Part shown: positions 1 to 13,473 of the stretch, in pieces
How positions within the stretch are numbered: position 1 is the first letter of the stretch
Layout of the letters: each line of letters begins with the position of its first letter
NCBI RefSeq assembly: GCF_014218295.1
Contig: NZ_AP023287.1
Span: forward strand, 3,906,001 to 3,970,000
Reading direction: 5' to 3'
Source: Mycolicibacterium litorale
GTDB lineage: Bacteria > Actinomycetota > Actinomycetes > Mycobacteriales > Mycobacteriaceae
DNA length: 64,000 nucleotides
Translations under genes and position numbers: made by a program
Notes under the pieces: model-generated
Databases searched by the model: none
Told to the model about the DNA's origin: nothing
Seen by the model: only the letters and a program-made list of their open reading frames with translations

Positions 1-1142
1 AGCCCTTCCCGGTCGAGGTACAGCACCGAGGCCCGCGCGTCGGGGGCGATGGTCGAGACGAACAGCGTGGCCTCGGCGATCCCGTAGGACGGTTTGAACG
101 CCGTGGCAGGCAGCCCGTACGGGGCGAACGCGGTGGTGAACGTGTCGATGGCCTCGATGCTCACCGGTTCCGAGCCGATGATGAGGACCACGTTGGCCAG
201 GTCGACATCCTCCCCCGGATCGGGCAGCCCCCGCTGGGCGGTCCATTCATAGGCGAAGTTGGGTGCGGCGGTCACGACACGGCCCTCGCGGGACCCTTCG
301 GCGAGCGCGCGGATCCAGCGCTGCGGGCGGCGCAGGAACGCCGTCGGCGACATCAGCGTGGAGTGCCCGCCGTAGACGGCGGGGAAGCCGATCATCGAAA
401 GGCCCATGTCGTGGAAGAGCGGTAACCAGCTGACGCCGTGGGTGTTTCGGTCCAGCAGGTCGATCGACAGGATCATCTGCAGCAGGTTGGTGCCGACCGC
501 GCGGTGGGTGATCTCGACGCCGACCGGTTGCCGGGTCGCCCCGGAGGTGTACTGCAGGTGGGAGACGTCGTCGACGTGAATGGGCCTGTCTTCGAAGGAC
601 TCTCCCTCGGCATCGGGGATCTCCTCGACGAGCAGGACCTGCGGCCTCGGCAGGTCGACGAGTTCGTCGAGGAAGTCCTCGACCGCGCCCGCGGCCGCGG
701 CGGTGGTCAGCACCACCGCCGGCCGGGAGTCGTCGAGTGCGGTGTGCAGCCGCTCGGCGTGGCCCTGCAGTTCCGGCGCGAACAGCGGCACCGCGATGGC
801 GCCCGCCTTGATCGCGGCGAAGAAACCCGTGACGTACTCGAGGCCTTGCGGGGCGAGGATCGCGACGCGATCACCCGGCGAGGTGAGCTGCTGCAGCCGC
901 GCGGCGACGGCCCGCAACCGCACACCGAGTTCGGTCCAGGTCAGTTCGACGGCGTGCACCGCGTCGTCACCGGTGTGATCGAGGTAGCGGTAGGCCACGG
1001 TGTCGCCGACGTTGGCGATGTTGCGGTCGATCAGCGAGATCAGCGTCACACCGTGCGGCAGGACGATGTTGCCGTCGGCGTCGAGGCAGTCCTCGATCTT
1101 CAGCAGGCCTTCCGAAACCGCCTGTCCGCTACCGCCACTCAT
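1..1142 (-). CDS. Fatty-acyl-AMP ligase (FAAL, FadD32-like), 3' end outside window
   Basis: Translating the minus strand from ATG 1142 gives an uninterrupted ~380-residue N-terminal part of an adenylate-forming enzyme that runs off the left edge. The AMP-binding motif LQYTSGATR lies near residue 186, followed by GVSWLPLFHDMGL and, further on, FAPYGLPATAFKPSYGIAEAT, which is the typical FAAL/FadD32 pattern rather than that of an acyl-CoA ligase. FAALs activate fatty acids as acyl-adenylates and hand them to polyketide synthases or acyl carriers for mycobacterial lipids. The start is supported by TAGACT seven bases upstream, which fits a leaderless transcript. The C-terminal domain and the partner PKS cannot be seen, so the specific lipid pathway is unknown. 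Confidence 0.88.
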   Translation of the reverse strand, partial: MSGGSGQAVSEGLLKIEDCLDADGNIVLPHGVTLISLIDRNIANVGDTVAYRYLDHTGDDAVHAVELTWTELGVRLRAVAARLQQLTSPGDRVAILAPQGLEYVTGFFAAIKAGAIAVPLFAPELQGHAERLHTALDDSRPAVVLTTAAAAGAVEDFLDELVDLPRPQVLLVEEIPDAEGESFEDRPIHVDDVSHLQYTSGATRQPVGVEITHRAVGTNLLQMILSIDLLDRNTHGVSWLPLFHDMGLSMIGFPAVYGGHSTLMSPTAFLRRPQRWIRALAEGSREGRVVTAAPNFAYEWTAQRGLPDPGEDVDLANVVLIIGSEPVSIEAIDTFTTAFAPYGLPATAFKPSYGIAEATLFVSTIAPDARASVLYLDREG

Positions 1143-1149
1143 GACGACG

Positions 1150-1155
1150 AGTCTA
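1150..1155 (-). promoter_or_regulatory. Putative leaderless -10 element of the FAAL gene
   Basis: TAGACT on the minus strand ends seven bases before ATG 1142, which would place the transcription start on the A of the start codon. This is a motif match only. Confidence 0.5.
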
Positions 1156-1167
1156 GGGAACTCCCCG

Positions 1168-1650
1168 TCAGACCAGCAGGTCGTCGATCTGGTTGATCGC
1201 CGACGATGCGCCTTCGACCACACCCATGTCCAGCACCTGCTGCAACGCTTCGGCGGAGGCGTAGGTGCTCACGTAGGTCGCGCGGGTGCCGCCGTCGTGT
1301 TCGGTGAACGTGAAGACGTTCTTGGAGACCGGCAGGTCCGGATTCGGGGTGAAGTCCTCGTCGGCGAAGCCGTCGTCGAACGAGAAGCTCCTGGGCTCGT
1401 CGACGGCCGTGATGTGCCAGTATCCGGCGTGCTTGTCGCCCTGCGGGCCGGTCATGAAGTACGTGACGCGCCCGCCGGGGGTGAGGTCGTGATCGACCAC
1501 GGTCGCGGGATAGGTGGGCGGCCCCCAGATCTTCTCCAGCTGACGGGGGTCGGCGTAGATCTCCCAGATCCGCTCCACCGGTGCGGCGAAGTCCGCCGTG
1601 ATGGTCAGCGTGAGGTTGTCGATGTCGTGCTGGACGTCGGTCACGGGCAT
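1168..1650 (-). CDS. SRPBCC (AHSA1/START-like) family protein
   Basis: The 160-residue protein has the AHSA1 fold signature: an N-terminal strand followed by APVERIWEIYADPRQLEKIWGPP, a central GGRVTYFMTGPQG segment and a C-terminal GGTRATYVSTYASAEALQQVL helix. Such proteins bind hydrophobic ligands; the true ligand is unknown. The ATG is preceded by a strong GGAGG. The gene overlaps the 3' end of the ArsR gene by ten bases, so the two are co-transcribed and probably translationally coupled. ArsR-SRPBCC pairs are common in actinobacteria, and the regulator likely controls this gene through the palindrome upstream of it. Confidence 0.9.
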   Translation of the reverse strand: MPVTDVQHDIDNLTLTITADFAAPVERIWEIYADPRQLEKIWGPPTYPATVVDHDLTPGGRVTYFMTGPQGDKHAGYWHITAVDEPRSFSFDDGFADEDFTPNPDLPVSKNVFTFTEHDGGTRATYVSTYASAEALQQVLDMGVVEGASSAINQIDDLLV

Positions 1651-1994
1651 GGTCGGTCCTCCTTGGGCGAATCGGTTGCGATGAGGTCGTCGATACGGGC
1701 GACACGCCCGCGCCAGATCCGTTCGAGGTCCGACAGCATCGCCGCCACCGAGCGCACCGCCGCCACGTCGCCGCTGGCCAACTGCTCACGGCCGTGGCGC
1801 CGCTTTGTCACCAGGCCGGCCCTCTCCAGCACGGCGACGTGCTTCTGGACGGCGGCGAAACTCACGTCGTACTTCAGCGCGAGCGCGGTGACCGAGTGCT
1901 CCCCGGCCAGGACGCGGCGCAGGATGTCACGCCGGGTGCGGTCGGCGAGCGCATGGAACAGGGCGTCGGCCCGCTCCTCGTCGAGCACGGTCAC
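1641..1994 (-). CDS. ArsR-family winged-helix repressor
   Basis: This 117-residue protein begins with ALFHALADRTRRDILRRVLAG and has the helix-turn-helix segment ALALKYDVSFAAVQKHVAVLERAGLV, which is characteristic of small ArsR regulators. No metal-binding cysteine motif is present, so it is probably one of the non-metal ArsR proteins paired with SRPBCC proteins. The start is GTG 1994, with TAGGTT six bases upstream and no Shine-Dalgarno, which fits a leaderless mRNA. A perfect 15-bp inverted repeat covers that -10 element, pointing to autorepression of the arsR-SRPBCC operon. Confidence 0.9.
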   Translation of the reverse strand: MTVLDEERADALFHALADRTRRDILRRVLAGEHSVTALALKYDVSFAAVQKHVAVLERAGLVTKRRHGREQLASGDVAAVRSVAAMLSDLERIWRGRVARIDDLIATDSPKEDRPCP

Positions 1995-1997
1995 ACC

Positions 1998-2029
1998 GAC
2001 AACCTACAACCAAATGGTTGTAGGTTGTC
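1998..2029 (-). promoter_or_regulatory. Perfect 15-bp inverted repeat, ArsR operator over the promoter
   Basis: The arms GACAACCTACAACCA and TGGTTGTAGGTTGTC are exact reverse complements separated by two bases. The element ends three bases before the ArsR start codon and contains the putative -10 TAGGTT (2001-2006). A dimeric repressor bound here would block polymerase directly. Confidence 0.8.
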
Positions 2030-2044
2030 AAGAGGCGGCCCGCG

Positions 2045-3181
2045 TCAGGTACCGGGCGGTGTTGCAGCGAGCTGGCGGATCGCGCGGATCTCTTCGTCGT
2101 CATGCGCCCGCCCGTCCGGGTGGATCAGATCGCTGAACCACGTCTCGGGAAGCTCCGTGGCGGGTTCCTTCCACGAATCCCACGGCAGGTACGTCTGGGT
2201 CCGCCCGGCGACGAAGCCCCAGTTGTAGGCGCCGACGTTGCGTCGTTTGGCGACGGGGAGGATCCCCTGGACGGTGCTGCCCAGATTGCGTGCCAGGTAC
2301 TCGGTGCACAGAATCGGTCGACCGAGCGGCGTGAGTTCGTCGATGCGGGCCTCGAACTCGTCGGGATCTCCGTAGCTGTGGAAGCTGATGACGTCGGAGT
2401 GCTCGAGCTGCAGGCTGCATATCGTGCTGCGGCTTTCGGGATCTCGCCAGTGTCCCTGCCAGACGCCACTGGTCAACGGCTGAATGGGACCGACGGCACG
2501 CGCCCACTGGAACACGTGCGGGAGGAAGGCGGCGACCAGCTTCTGTTTGTCCGCGTGTTCGACCTTGCGGTAGTCCTTCGCGGGGTTGTCCGGCTCGTTC
2601 CACACGTCCCACCCGAGGACGCGCGGATCGTTGCGGAACAGGCCGACCACGCCGGTGACGTAGCTCTGCAGCACGCGGGTGTAGGCCGGATCCTGCAGAC
2701 GATGTGCACCCGGGCTCTGCACCCAACCGGAGTTGTGCACACCCGGTACCGGCGCACGCTGACGGCCGGCACGCGGCAGCGGGTCCCAGCACGAGTCGAA
2801 CAGAACGAACAGCGGCCTGATGCGATGGCTCGCCGCGATGGCGACGAACTGTGAGAGCCGACGGCTGAAGCCGGCCCGGTCGGCCGCCCACAACTGATCG
2901 TGGAGGAACACCCGCATGGTGTTCATCCCGATGCGTTTGGCCACGCTGAGCTCACCGTCGATGCGACGTGGATCGAATGTCTCCGCCTGGAACATCTCCA
3001 ACTGGTTCACGGCGTTGGAGGTCACGTAGTTGGCGCCGAGCAGCCATCCCTGTTGGGCATACCAGGCATTGGCACGGTCGGCCGACCAGCGGGCCGCCTG
3101 CGCCGAGGCGAGAGGCACCTTGGTCAGTGCCGCGGCTGCTGCCAGGTACAGCGGTATCTTGAGGGCCTCTCGCCGATGCAC
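2045..3181 (-). CDS. Tat-exported glycoside hydrolase, GH5 (cellulase/mannanase)-like
   Basis: The protein of about 378 residues starts with HRREALKIPLYLAAAAALTKVPLASAQA-type sequence: a twin arginine, a hydrophobic stretch and an AQA cleavage site, so it is probably exported by the Tat system. The catalytic domain shows the clan GH-A acid/base in GWDVWNEPDNP and the nucleophile in ILCTEYLAR, with the TMRVFLHDQLW strand between barrel elements. The substrate is likely a beta-linked glycan but cannot be fixed from sequence. I chose GTG 3181 because TATGGT lies six bases upstream (leaderless) and because it puts the RR motif at the very N-terminus; an upstream extension to 3241 is possible. Confidence 0.8.
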   Translation of the reverse strand: MHRREALKIPLYLAAAAALTKVPLASAQAARWSADRANAWYAQQGWLLGANYVTSNAVNQLEMFQAETFDPRRIDGELSVAKRIGMNTMRVFLHDQLWAADRAGFSRRLSQFVAIAASHRIRPLFVLFDSCWDPLPRAGRQRAPVPGVHNSGWVQSPGAHRLQDPAYTRVLQSYVTGVVGLFRNDPRVLGWDVWNEPDNPAKDYRKVEHADKQKLVAAFLPHVFQWARAVGPIQPLTSGVWQGHWRDPESRSTICSLQLEHSDVISFHSYGDPDEFEARIDELTPLGRPILCTEYLARNLGSTVQGILPVAKRRNVGAYNWGFVAGRTQTYLPWDSWKEPATELPETWFSDLIHPDGRAHDDEEIRAIRQLAATPPGT

Positions 3182-3187
3182 GTCGTG

Positions 3188-3193
3188 ACCATA
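3188..3193 (-). promoter_or_regulatory. Putative leaderless -10 of the GH5 gene
   Basis: TATGGT on the minus strand is separated from GTG 3181 by CACGAC. There is no Shine-Dalgarno in front of this start. Confidence 0.45.
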
Positions 3194-3339
3194 GTGGCGG
3201 TGGCAGGACGGGACCGGCCGGCGGGCGGGCCCGCAACACAACAGGATTCGAATCGTTATCGGACCGTGCGCGACACCCCGTCCACGACCATGTCGGATTT
3301 CCGCCAGTGATGTCGGTGGCCGCGTGTAAGTCTCTAAGC

Positions 3340-4830
3340 GTGTACGACGATTTCGACCGCTGCTACCGGGCCGTGCAGTCCAAGGACGCCCGGTTCGACG
3401 GCTGGTTCGTCACGGCCGTGCTGACCACCGGGATCTATTGCCGTCCCAGCTGTCCGGTCCGCCCGCCGTTCGCGCGCAACGTACGCTTCTATCCGACAGC
3501 GGCCGCCGCGCAGGCGGCCGGGTTCCGCGCCTGTAAGCGGTGCCGACCCGACGCCTCACCCGGCTCCCCCGAGTGGAACGTCCGGGGCGATGTGGCCGCC
3601 AGGGCGATGCGTCTGATCGCCGACGGCACGGTCGATCGTGACGGGGTCACGGGCCTCGCCGAGCGCCTCGGCTACACGACGCGACAGGTGCAGCGCATCC
3701 TGCAGGCGGAGGTCGGCGCCAACCCGTTGGCCCTGGCGCGGGCGCAGCGGGCCCAGACGGCGCGGGTGCTCATCGAGACCACCGACCTGTCGTTCTCCGA
3801 TGTCGCGTTCGCCGCGGGGTTCGCGAGCATCCGGCAGTTCAACGACACGGTGCGCGCCACGTGCGACTCGACGCCGACCGCCCTGCGCGAGCGGGCGCGC
3901 CGCCGGTTCGGACCGTCCACCGCGGGCGCGGGCACGCTCGCACTGCGGTTGCCGTTGCGCCGGCCGTTCGCTCCGGAGGGCGTGTTCGGACACCTGGCGG
4001 CCAGCGCGGTGCCGGGCGTCGAAGAAGTCCGCGACGGCGCCTTCCGGCGCACGCTGCGACTGTCGAGGGGGTACGGCATCGTCAGCCTCACCCCGCGTGA
4101 CGACCATGTCGCCTGCGTTCTGCGCCTCGACGACCTCCGTGATCTTGCCAGCGCCATCGCCCGATGCCGGCGGCTGCTCGACCTGGACGCCGACCCCGAA
4201 GCCGTCGTGGACGCGCTCGGCGCCGACCAGGACCTCTCGGCGCTGGTGACCAAAGCGCCGGGCCAGCGGATCCCCCGCACCGTCGACGAGGCCGAGCTGG
4301 CCGTGCGGGTGGTCCTCGGCCAGCAGGTGTCGCTCAAAGCGGCCAGGACGCACGCGGCGCGGCTGGCGGTTCACTACGGCCGGCCGATCACCGATCCGCA
4401 CGGCGGTCTGACGCACGTGTTCCCCTCCATCGACGAGCTCGCCGACATCGACCCCGGCCATCTGGCGGTCCCGCGCACCAGGCAGCGGACCGTGACCGGC
4501 CTGATCGATGCGTTGGCCTCGGGTGCCGTCGTCCTCGATCCGGGGGCGGACTGGGACGAGGCACGCCGCCAGCTGACCGAACTGCCGGGAATCGGCCCCT
4601 GGACCGCGGAGGTCATCGCCATGCGCGGGCTCGGCGACCCGGACGCGTTTCCCGTCACCGATCTCGGCGTGGTGACCGCCGCCCGCCATCTCGGCCTGCC
4701 CGACGGTCCTCGAGAACTCACCACACGCAGCGAACGATGGCGGCCGTGGCGGGCCTATGCGACCCAGCATCTGTGGACCGCACTCGACCATCCCGTCAAC
4801 GATTGGCCCCCGAAGGAGGTAGGGCAGTGA
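3340..4830 (+). CDS. alkA: Ada-AlkA fusion: methyl-sensor regulator and DNA-3-methyladenine glycosylase
   Basis: Three domains are visible. The N-terminal Ada zinc domain has the four cysteines in YCRPSC and ACKRC; it accepts methyl groups from phosphotriesters. An AraC-type HTH follows (LAERLGYTTRQVQRILQ and SDVAFAAGFASIRQFND). The C-terminal half is an AlkA HhH-GPD glycosylase with LPGIGPWTAEVIAMRGLGDPDAFP, including the helix-hairpin-helix and the catalytic Asp. It therefore senses alkylation, activates transcription and excises 3-alkyl purines. The methyltransferase domain of E. coli Ada is missing here but is supplied by the adjacent ogt. I prefer GTG 3340 (496 residues, matching the M. 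tuberculosis protein start at VYDDFDRC); starts at 3307 or 3310 are alternatives. Confidence 0.93.
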   Translation: MYDDFDRCYRAVQSKDARFDGWFVTAVLTTGIYCRPSCPVRPPFARNVRFYPTAAAAQAAGFRACKRCRPDASPGSPEWNVRGDVAARAMRLIADGTVDRDGVTGLAERLGYTTRQVQRILQAEVGANPLALARAQRAQTARVLIETTDLSFSDVAFAAGFASIRQFNDTVRATCDSTPTALRERARRRFGPSTAGAGTLALRLPLRRPFAPEGVFGHLAASAVPGVEEVRDGAFRRTLRLSRGYGIVSLTPRDDHVACVLRLDDLRDLASAIARCRRLLDLDADPEAVVDALGADQDLSALVTKAPGQRIPRTVDEAELAVRVVLGQQVSLKAARTHAARLAVHYGRPITDPHGGLTHVFPSIDELADIDPGHLAVPRTRQRTVTGLIDALASGAVVLDPGADWDEARRQLTELPGIGPWTAEVIAMRGLGDPDAFPVTDLGVVTAARHLGLPDGPRELTTRSERWRPWRAYATQHLWTALDHPVNDWPPKEVGQ

Positions 4831-5327
4831 CGATCCGATTCCGCACGATCGACAGCCCGGTCGGACCCTTGACGCTCGCCGGCCGCGACGGTCGCCTCAT
4901 GCATCTGCGCATGGTCGATCAGACCTACGAGCCGGACCGGCACGGCTGGGAAGCCGACGAGGCGGCATTCCCGGAGGCCGTCGACCAACTGGGCGCGTAT
5001 TTCGCCGGAGAACTCACGACGTTCGACCTCGATATCGATCTGGTCGGAACCGCGTTCCAGCGGCGCGTCTGGGAGGCGTTGTTGACCATTCCCTACGGAG
5101 AGACGCGGTCCTACGGTGAGATCGCGCGCCAGATCGGCGCCGGCGGCGCATCCCGTGCCGTCGGACTGGCCAATGGCCACAATCCGATCGGGATCATCGT
5201 GCCCTGCCATCGGGTGATCGGGGCGAACGGCAGCCTCACCGGGTACGGCGGCGGTATCGACAGAAAACGCCTGCTGTTGGGAATGGAGAAGCAATTCCAC
5301 AAAGCGGTGCCGACGCTGTTCGACTGA
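4827..5327 (+). CDS. ogt: O6-methylguanine-DNA methyltransferase
   Basis: The 166-residue protein carries the suicide-acceptor motif IIVPCHRVIG with the active-site Cys, preceded by GTAFQRRVWEALLTIPYGET (the DNA-binding winged helix) and followed by LTGYGGGIDRK. It removes alkyl groups from O6 of guanine. The GTG start overlaps the alkA stop codon and is preceded by AAGGAGGT, so it is translationally coupled to alkA, giving a compact adaptive-response operon. It converges on the rRNA operon, as in M. tuberculosis. Confidence 0.95.
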   Translation: MTIRFRTIDSPVGPLTLAGRDGRLMHLRMVDQTYEPDRHGWEADEAAFPEAVDQLGAYFAGELTTFDLDIDLVGTAFQRRVWEALLTIPYGETRSYGEIARQIGAGGASRAVGLANGHNPIGIIVPCHRVIGANGSLTGYGGGIDRKRLLLGMEKQFHKAVPTLFD

Positions 5328-5355
5328 ACGCAGAAATGGCGTGGAAATGGAAATG

Positions 5356-5389
5356 CCTCGGCCCTCCGATTGTGGTCGGAGGGCCGAGG
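5356..5389 (-). terminator. rRNA operon / ogt bidirectional terminator hairpin
   Basis: A 14-bp perfect stem (CCTCGGCCCTCCGA with its complement) encloses a 6-base loop. It lies directly after the 3' end of 5S rRNA on the minus strand and 28 bases after ogt on the plus strand, so it can serve both. Confidence 0.75.
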
Positions 5390-5400
5390 GCTTAAAGGGT

Positions 5401-5516
5401 GTTCGGCGGTGTCCTACTTTTCCACCCGTGTTGGGTAGTATCATCGGCGCTGGCAGGCTTAGCTTCCGGGTTCGGGATGGGACCGGGCGTTTCCCTGCCG
5501 CTATGGACCGCCGTAA
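5401..5516 (-). rRNA. rrf: 5S ribosomal RNA
   Basis: The minus strand reads as a full 5S rRNA beginning TTACGGCGGTCCATAGCGGC and ending in the complementary GGACACCGCCGAAC segment. It is the last gene of the rrn operon. Ends are placed by helix I pairing and are accurate to a few bases. Confidence 0.95.
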
Positions 5517-5644
5517 CTTTATTCACTTTATCAGTGGTGTGTTTTGGTGGTGGGGTGGGTATCTTTCGCGCGGGGCGCGGTGAAGATTCCACGTGTTGTG
5601 TTTTGTGGTGTGTGGTTGCGAGGCATACACAATGTGTTGGTTGT

Positions 5645-10737
<5,093 letters not shown>

Positions 10738-10910
10738 CCCAAAAAAGGCAATCAGGAAAATCCGATCACAACCAGAAACATCTGGCAAAAAACAACCACA
10801 CCCCTAAACGGGAAAAAGAAGCATGGCCAAAACAAAAAACAACAAACAAAAACCACCAAACACACTATTGAGTTCTCAAACAACACACCCGCTTCGCAGG
10901 CAACCCCAGT
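10738..10910 (-). other. rrn leader with boxA-type antitermination region
   Basis: The leader between PCL1 and mature 16S is A/T-rich. At 10865-10886 it contains the conserved actinobacterial rrn leader segment TTGTTTGAGAACTCAATAG, which lies in the Nus/antitermination and RNase III processing region. No gene is present in the 338 bases between 16S and murA. Confidence 0.75.
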
Positions 10911-10939
10911 ACTGTACTGCATCTTACCGGGGAGGTCAA
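10911..10939 (-). promoter_or_regulatory. rrn promoter PCL1
   Basis: A -35 TTGACC (10934-10939) and a -10 TACAGT (10911-10916) are separated by 17 bases. The sequence GGGTTGCC that follows is the conserved motif at mycobacterial rrnA PCL1 start sites. Confidence 0.8.
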
Positions 10940-10987
10940 CCTCGTCCTCCGGGCCTTTCGGCCGGGGCCTTCGGTCGGTGTGTCACT

Positions 10988-11016
10988 AGCTTACGCACAG
11001 GTTCCGTCTGGTTCAA
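10988..11016 (-). promoter_or_regulatory. rrn promoter P1
   Basis: A -35 TTGAAC (11011-11016) and a -10 TAAGCT (10988-10993) with a 17-base spacer lie 60 bases after the murA stop codon, in tandem with PCL1. A GGCC-GAAA-GGCC hairpin sits between the two promoters. Confidence 0.7.
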
Positions 11017-11075
11017 AATCGCCTGGCCAGAGGCCTATTTGCCGGTGTTCCAACGGCATTGAGGCCCGCCGCGAG

Positions 11076-12329
11076 CTAGGCGACGCGCTCGATCTCGGCC
11101 CCCAGGCTCTTGAGGTTCTCGACGAACAGCGGATACCCGCGGTCGATGTGGAACACGTCGTGCACCTCGGTGTCGCCGTCGGCGACGAGTCCCGCGAGCA
11201 CCAGGCCGGCGCCGGCCCGGATGTCCGACGACCACACCGGCGCACTCGACAGCTGCGGAATCCCCCGCACCACGGCGTGGTGACCGTCGGTGCGGGCATC
11301 GGCACCGAGCCGGATCATCTCCTCGACGAACCGGAACCGAGCCTCGAAGACGTTCTCCGTGATCATCGACGTGCCGTCGGCCACCGCGGCGAGCCCGATC
11401 GCCATCGGCTGCAGATCCGTGGGAAAGCCCGGGAACGGCAGCGTCGCGACGTTGACCGCCTTGGGCCGTTCGTACTGCACCACGCGGAAGCCGTTGTCGT
11501 TCTGGGTGACCGTCGCACCCGCATCGTGAAGTTTGTGCAGCACCAGCTGCAGATGTTGCGGGTCCACCCCGGTCACCGAGATGTCGCCCCGCGTCATCGC
11601 CGCGGCGATCCCCCACGTCGCGGCGACGATCCGGTCCCCGATGACCCGGTGCTCGGTCGGATAGAGCCGATCGACGCCGGTGATCGTCATGGTCGACGAC
11701 CCGGCGCCCGTGATCTGGGCGCCCATCTGGTTGAGCATCGCGCACAGGTCGACGACGTCCGGCTCACGAGCCGCGTTGTGGATCGTCGTCACGCCGTTGG
11801 CCAGCACAGCCGCCATCAGGATGTTCTCGGTCGCGCCGACCGACGGGAACTCCAGCTGGATCTCCGCGCCGTGCAGCTCGTCGGCCTCGGCGACCACGCA
11901 CCCGTGCTCGATGTTGCAGCGCGCACCCAGCTGGCGCAGTCCCGCCTGGTGCATGTCCAGGGGACGCGATCCGATCGCGTCTCCCCCGGGAAGCGCCACC
12001 TTGGCTCGTTTGCACCGGCCGACCAACGGACCGAGCACGCACACCGACGCGCGGAACTGGCGCACCGCGGCGAAGTCGGCGTCGTACTTGGGCTCGTCGG
12101 GCGAGGTGATGCGCACGACGTCGCCGTCGAGTTCCACCGTCGCGCCGAGGCCGCGCAACACCTCGGCCATCAACGGCACGTCGAGGATGTCGGGACAGTT
12201 CGTGATCGTGCTCGTGCCCTCGGCCAGCAGCGATGCGGCCATCAGTTTCAGCACGCTGTTCTTCGCCCCACCGACGGCGACTTCGCCCGATAACCGGTTG
12301 CCGCCGGTCACCACGAATCGCTCGCTCAC
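11076..12329 (-). CDS. murA: UDP-N-acetylglucosamine 1-carboxyvinyltransferase
   Basis: The 417-residue protein starts [16 protein letters not shown] and has the EPSP-synthase-like inside-out barrel. It catalyses the first committed step of peptidoglycan synthesis, transferring enolpyruvate from PEP to UDP-GlcNAc. The catalytic loop reads [14 protein letters not shown]: residue 117 is Asp in place of the Cys found in most bacteria, the known basis of intrinsic fosfomycin resistance in mycobacteria. GTG 12329 is chosen because it begins at the conserved N-terminus and has TACACT seven bases upstream (leaderless); the longer in-frame extension to 12860 runs through pduO and is not real. It precedes the rRNA operon as in other mycobacteria. 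Confidence 0.97.
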   Translation of the reverse strand: MSERFVVTGGNRLSGEVAVGGAKNSVLKLMAASLLAEGTSTITNCPDILDVPLMAEVLRGLGATVELDGDVVRITSPDEPKYDADFAAVRQFRASVCVLGPLVGRCKRAKVALPGGDAIGSRPLDMHQAGLRQLGARCNIEHGCVVAEADELHGAEIQLEFPSVGATENILMAAVLANGVTTIHNAAREPDVVDLCAMLNQMGAQITGAGSSTMTITGVDRLYPTEHRVIGDRIVAATWGIAAAMTRGDISVTGVDPQHLQLVLHKLHDAGATVTQNDNGFRVVQYERPKAVNVATLPFPGFPTDLQPMAIGLAAVADGTSMITENVFEARFRFVEEMIRLGADARTDGHHAVVRGIPQLSSAPVWSSDIRAGAGLVLAGLVADGDTEVHDVFHIDRGYPLFVENLKSLGAEIERVA

Positions 12330-12336
12330 GCCGGTC

Positions 12337-12342
12337 AGTGTA
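12337..12342 (-). promoter_or_regulatory. Putative leaderless -10 of murA
   Basis: TACACT lies seven bases before GTG 12329 on the minus strand. Confidence 0.5.
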
Positions 12343-12398
12343 AACAGCGGCTCCGGCCGTGTCAGTTTCCTGAAGGCGTTCGGACCGCCCGCGCCGAG

Positions 12399-12404
12399 TA
12401 CGGT
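12399..12404 (+). promoter_or_regulatory. Putative leaderless -10 of pduO
   Basis: TACGGT lies six bases before ATG 12411, divergent from the murA promoter; the two share an 81-base intergenic region. Confidence 0.5.
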
Positions 12405-12410
12405 TTGACC

Positions 12411-12977
12411 ATGGCCGTGCACCTCACCCGCATCTACACGCGCACCGGCGACGACGGGACCACCGGTCTCAGCGATTTCAGCCGCGTCAGCAAGAACGAT
12501 CCGCGCCTGATCGCGTACGCGGACTGTGACGAGACGAACGCCGCCATCGGCGTGGCGATCGCACTGGGCGGTCCGTCCGAGCAGGTGGCCGAGGTGCTGC
12601 GCCAGATCCAGAACGACCTGTTCGACGCGGGTGCCGACCTGTCCACCCCGGTCGTGGAGAACCCCGCGTACCCGCCGCTGCGGATCGCCCAGAGCTACAT
12701 CGACCGACTGGAGTCCTGGTGTGACGAGTTCAACGAACCGTTGCCGGCGCTGAACTCGTTCGTGCTGCCGGGCGGGACGCCGCTCTCGGCACTGCTGCAT
12801 GTGGCGCGCACGGTGGCCAGGCGCGCCGAGCGCTCGGCATGGGAAGCGGTGGCCGCGCACGGCGACACGATCAGCGTGCTACCCGCGAAATACCTCAACC
12901 GACTGTCGGACCTGCTGTTCATCCTGTCGCGCGTCGCCAACCCCGACGGCGACGTGCTGTGGAAGCCCGGCGGATGA
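12411..12977 (+). CDS. Cob(I)alamin adenosyltransferase, PduO type
   Basis: The 188-residue protein has the PduO N-terminal ATP-binding motif [13 protein letters not shown], the [15 protein letters not shown] helix and the C-terminal ARRAERS and [13 protein letters not shown] segments of the three-helix trimer. It transfers adenosine from ATP to cob(I)alamin to make coenzyme B12. It is encoded divergently from murA, as in M. tuberculosis (Rv1314c), and converges with the DUF2550 gene. ATG 12411 is favoured over TTG 12405 because of the -10 spacing. Confidence 0.94.
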   Translation: MAVHLTRIYTRTGDDGTTGLSDFSRVSKNDPRLIAYADCDETNAAIGVAIALGGPSEQVAEVLRQIQNDLFDAGADLSTPVVENPAYPPLRIAQSYIDRLESWCDEFNEPLPALNSFVLPGGTPLSALLHVARTVARRAERSAWEAVAAHGDTISVLPAKYLNRLSDLLFILSRVANPDGDVLWKPGG

Positions 12978-13017
12978 GCGCTTGCGCGAAGACCGTCGGC
13001 CCAGGACGCCGCACCGA

Positions 13018-13464
13018 CTAGAGACTGCGGCGACGGGCGCGCGGCGACGGACGGGACTCCAGCCAGGACAGGAATGCGGTCAACGCACCGCGATCGAGCG
13101 CGATCTCGTACCCGCGCCGGCGTTCGGGACTGGTGTCGCGCAGTTCGAGCACGACGATCTCGTGCGTCATGATGTCGAATTCGTCGCCCCGAGGGCTGCG
13201 GCGGGACACGATCTCCAGACCTCGCCGGCTCAACCGGCGATCCGGCCACCACCGCAGACTGGACAACCGGTAGAAACCGGCCTCACCGCCGCGGTAGCGC
13301 ATGACCCCGTGCCGCCAACCGTGGCCGCCGATCGCGGGGACGTCACGAAGAATCGCCGCGGTACCGCCGACCTGCCGGAGCTTCCACAGGCGGTAGCACA
13401 GCACGACGACGACGAGCAGCAGCACACCGATGAGCGCGGCCATGCTCCACATGGACGCGCTCAT
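13018..13464 (-). CDS. DUF2550 membrane protein (Rv1312-like)
   Basis: The 148-residue protein has a single N-terminal transmembrane helix (about residues 7-25, ALIGVLLLVVVVLCYRLW) and a soluble domain with GGHGWRHGVMRYRGGEAGFYRLSSL. It matches the conserved actinobacterial family always found next to atpC. Its function is unknown. It begins nine bases after the atpC stop and is therefore probably co-transcribed with the ATP synthase genes. The C-terminus is strongly basic. Confidence 0.9.
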   Translation of the reverse strand: MSASMWSMAALIGVLLLVVVVLCYRLWKLRQVGGTAAILRDVPAIGGHGWRHGVMRYRGGEAGFYRLSSLRWWPDRRLSRRGLEIVSRRSPRGDEFDIMTHEIVVLELRDTSPERRRGYEIALDRGALTAFLSWLESRPSPRARRRSL

Positions 13465-13473
13465 CCGGTGCCG

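Noticed and set aside
12330..12860. N-terminal extension of murA to a 594-residue protein
   Set aside because: The extension is antisense to pduO and has no similarity to MurA; the conserved start is at 12329.
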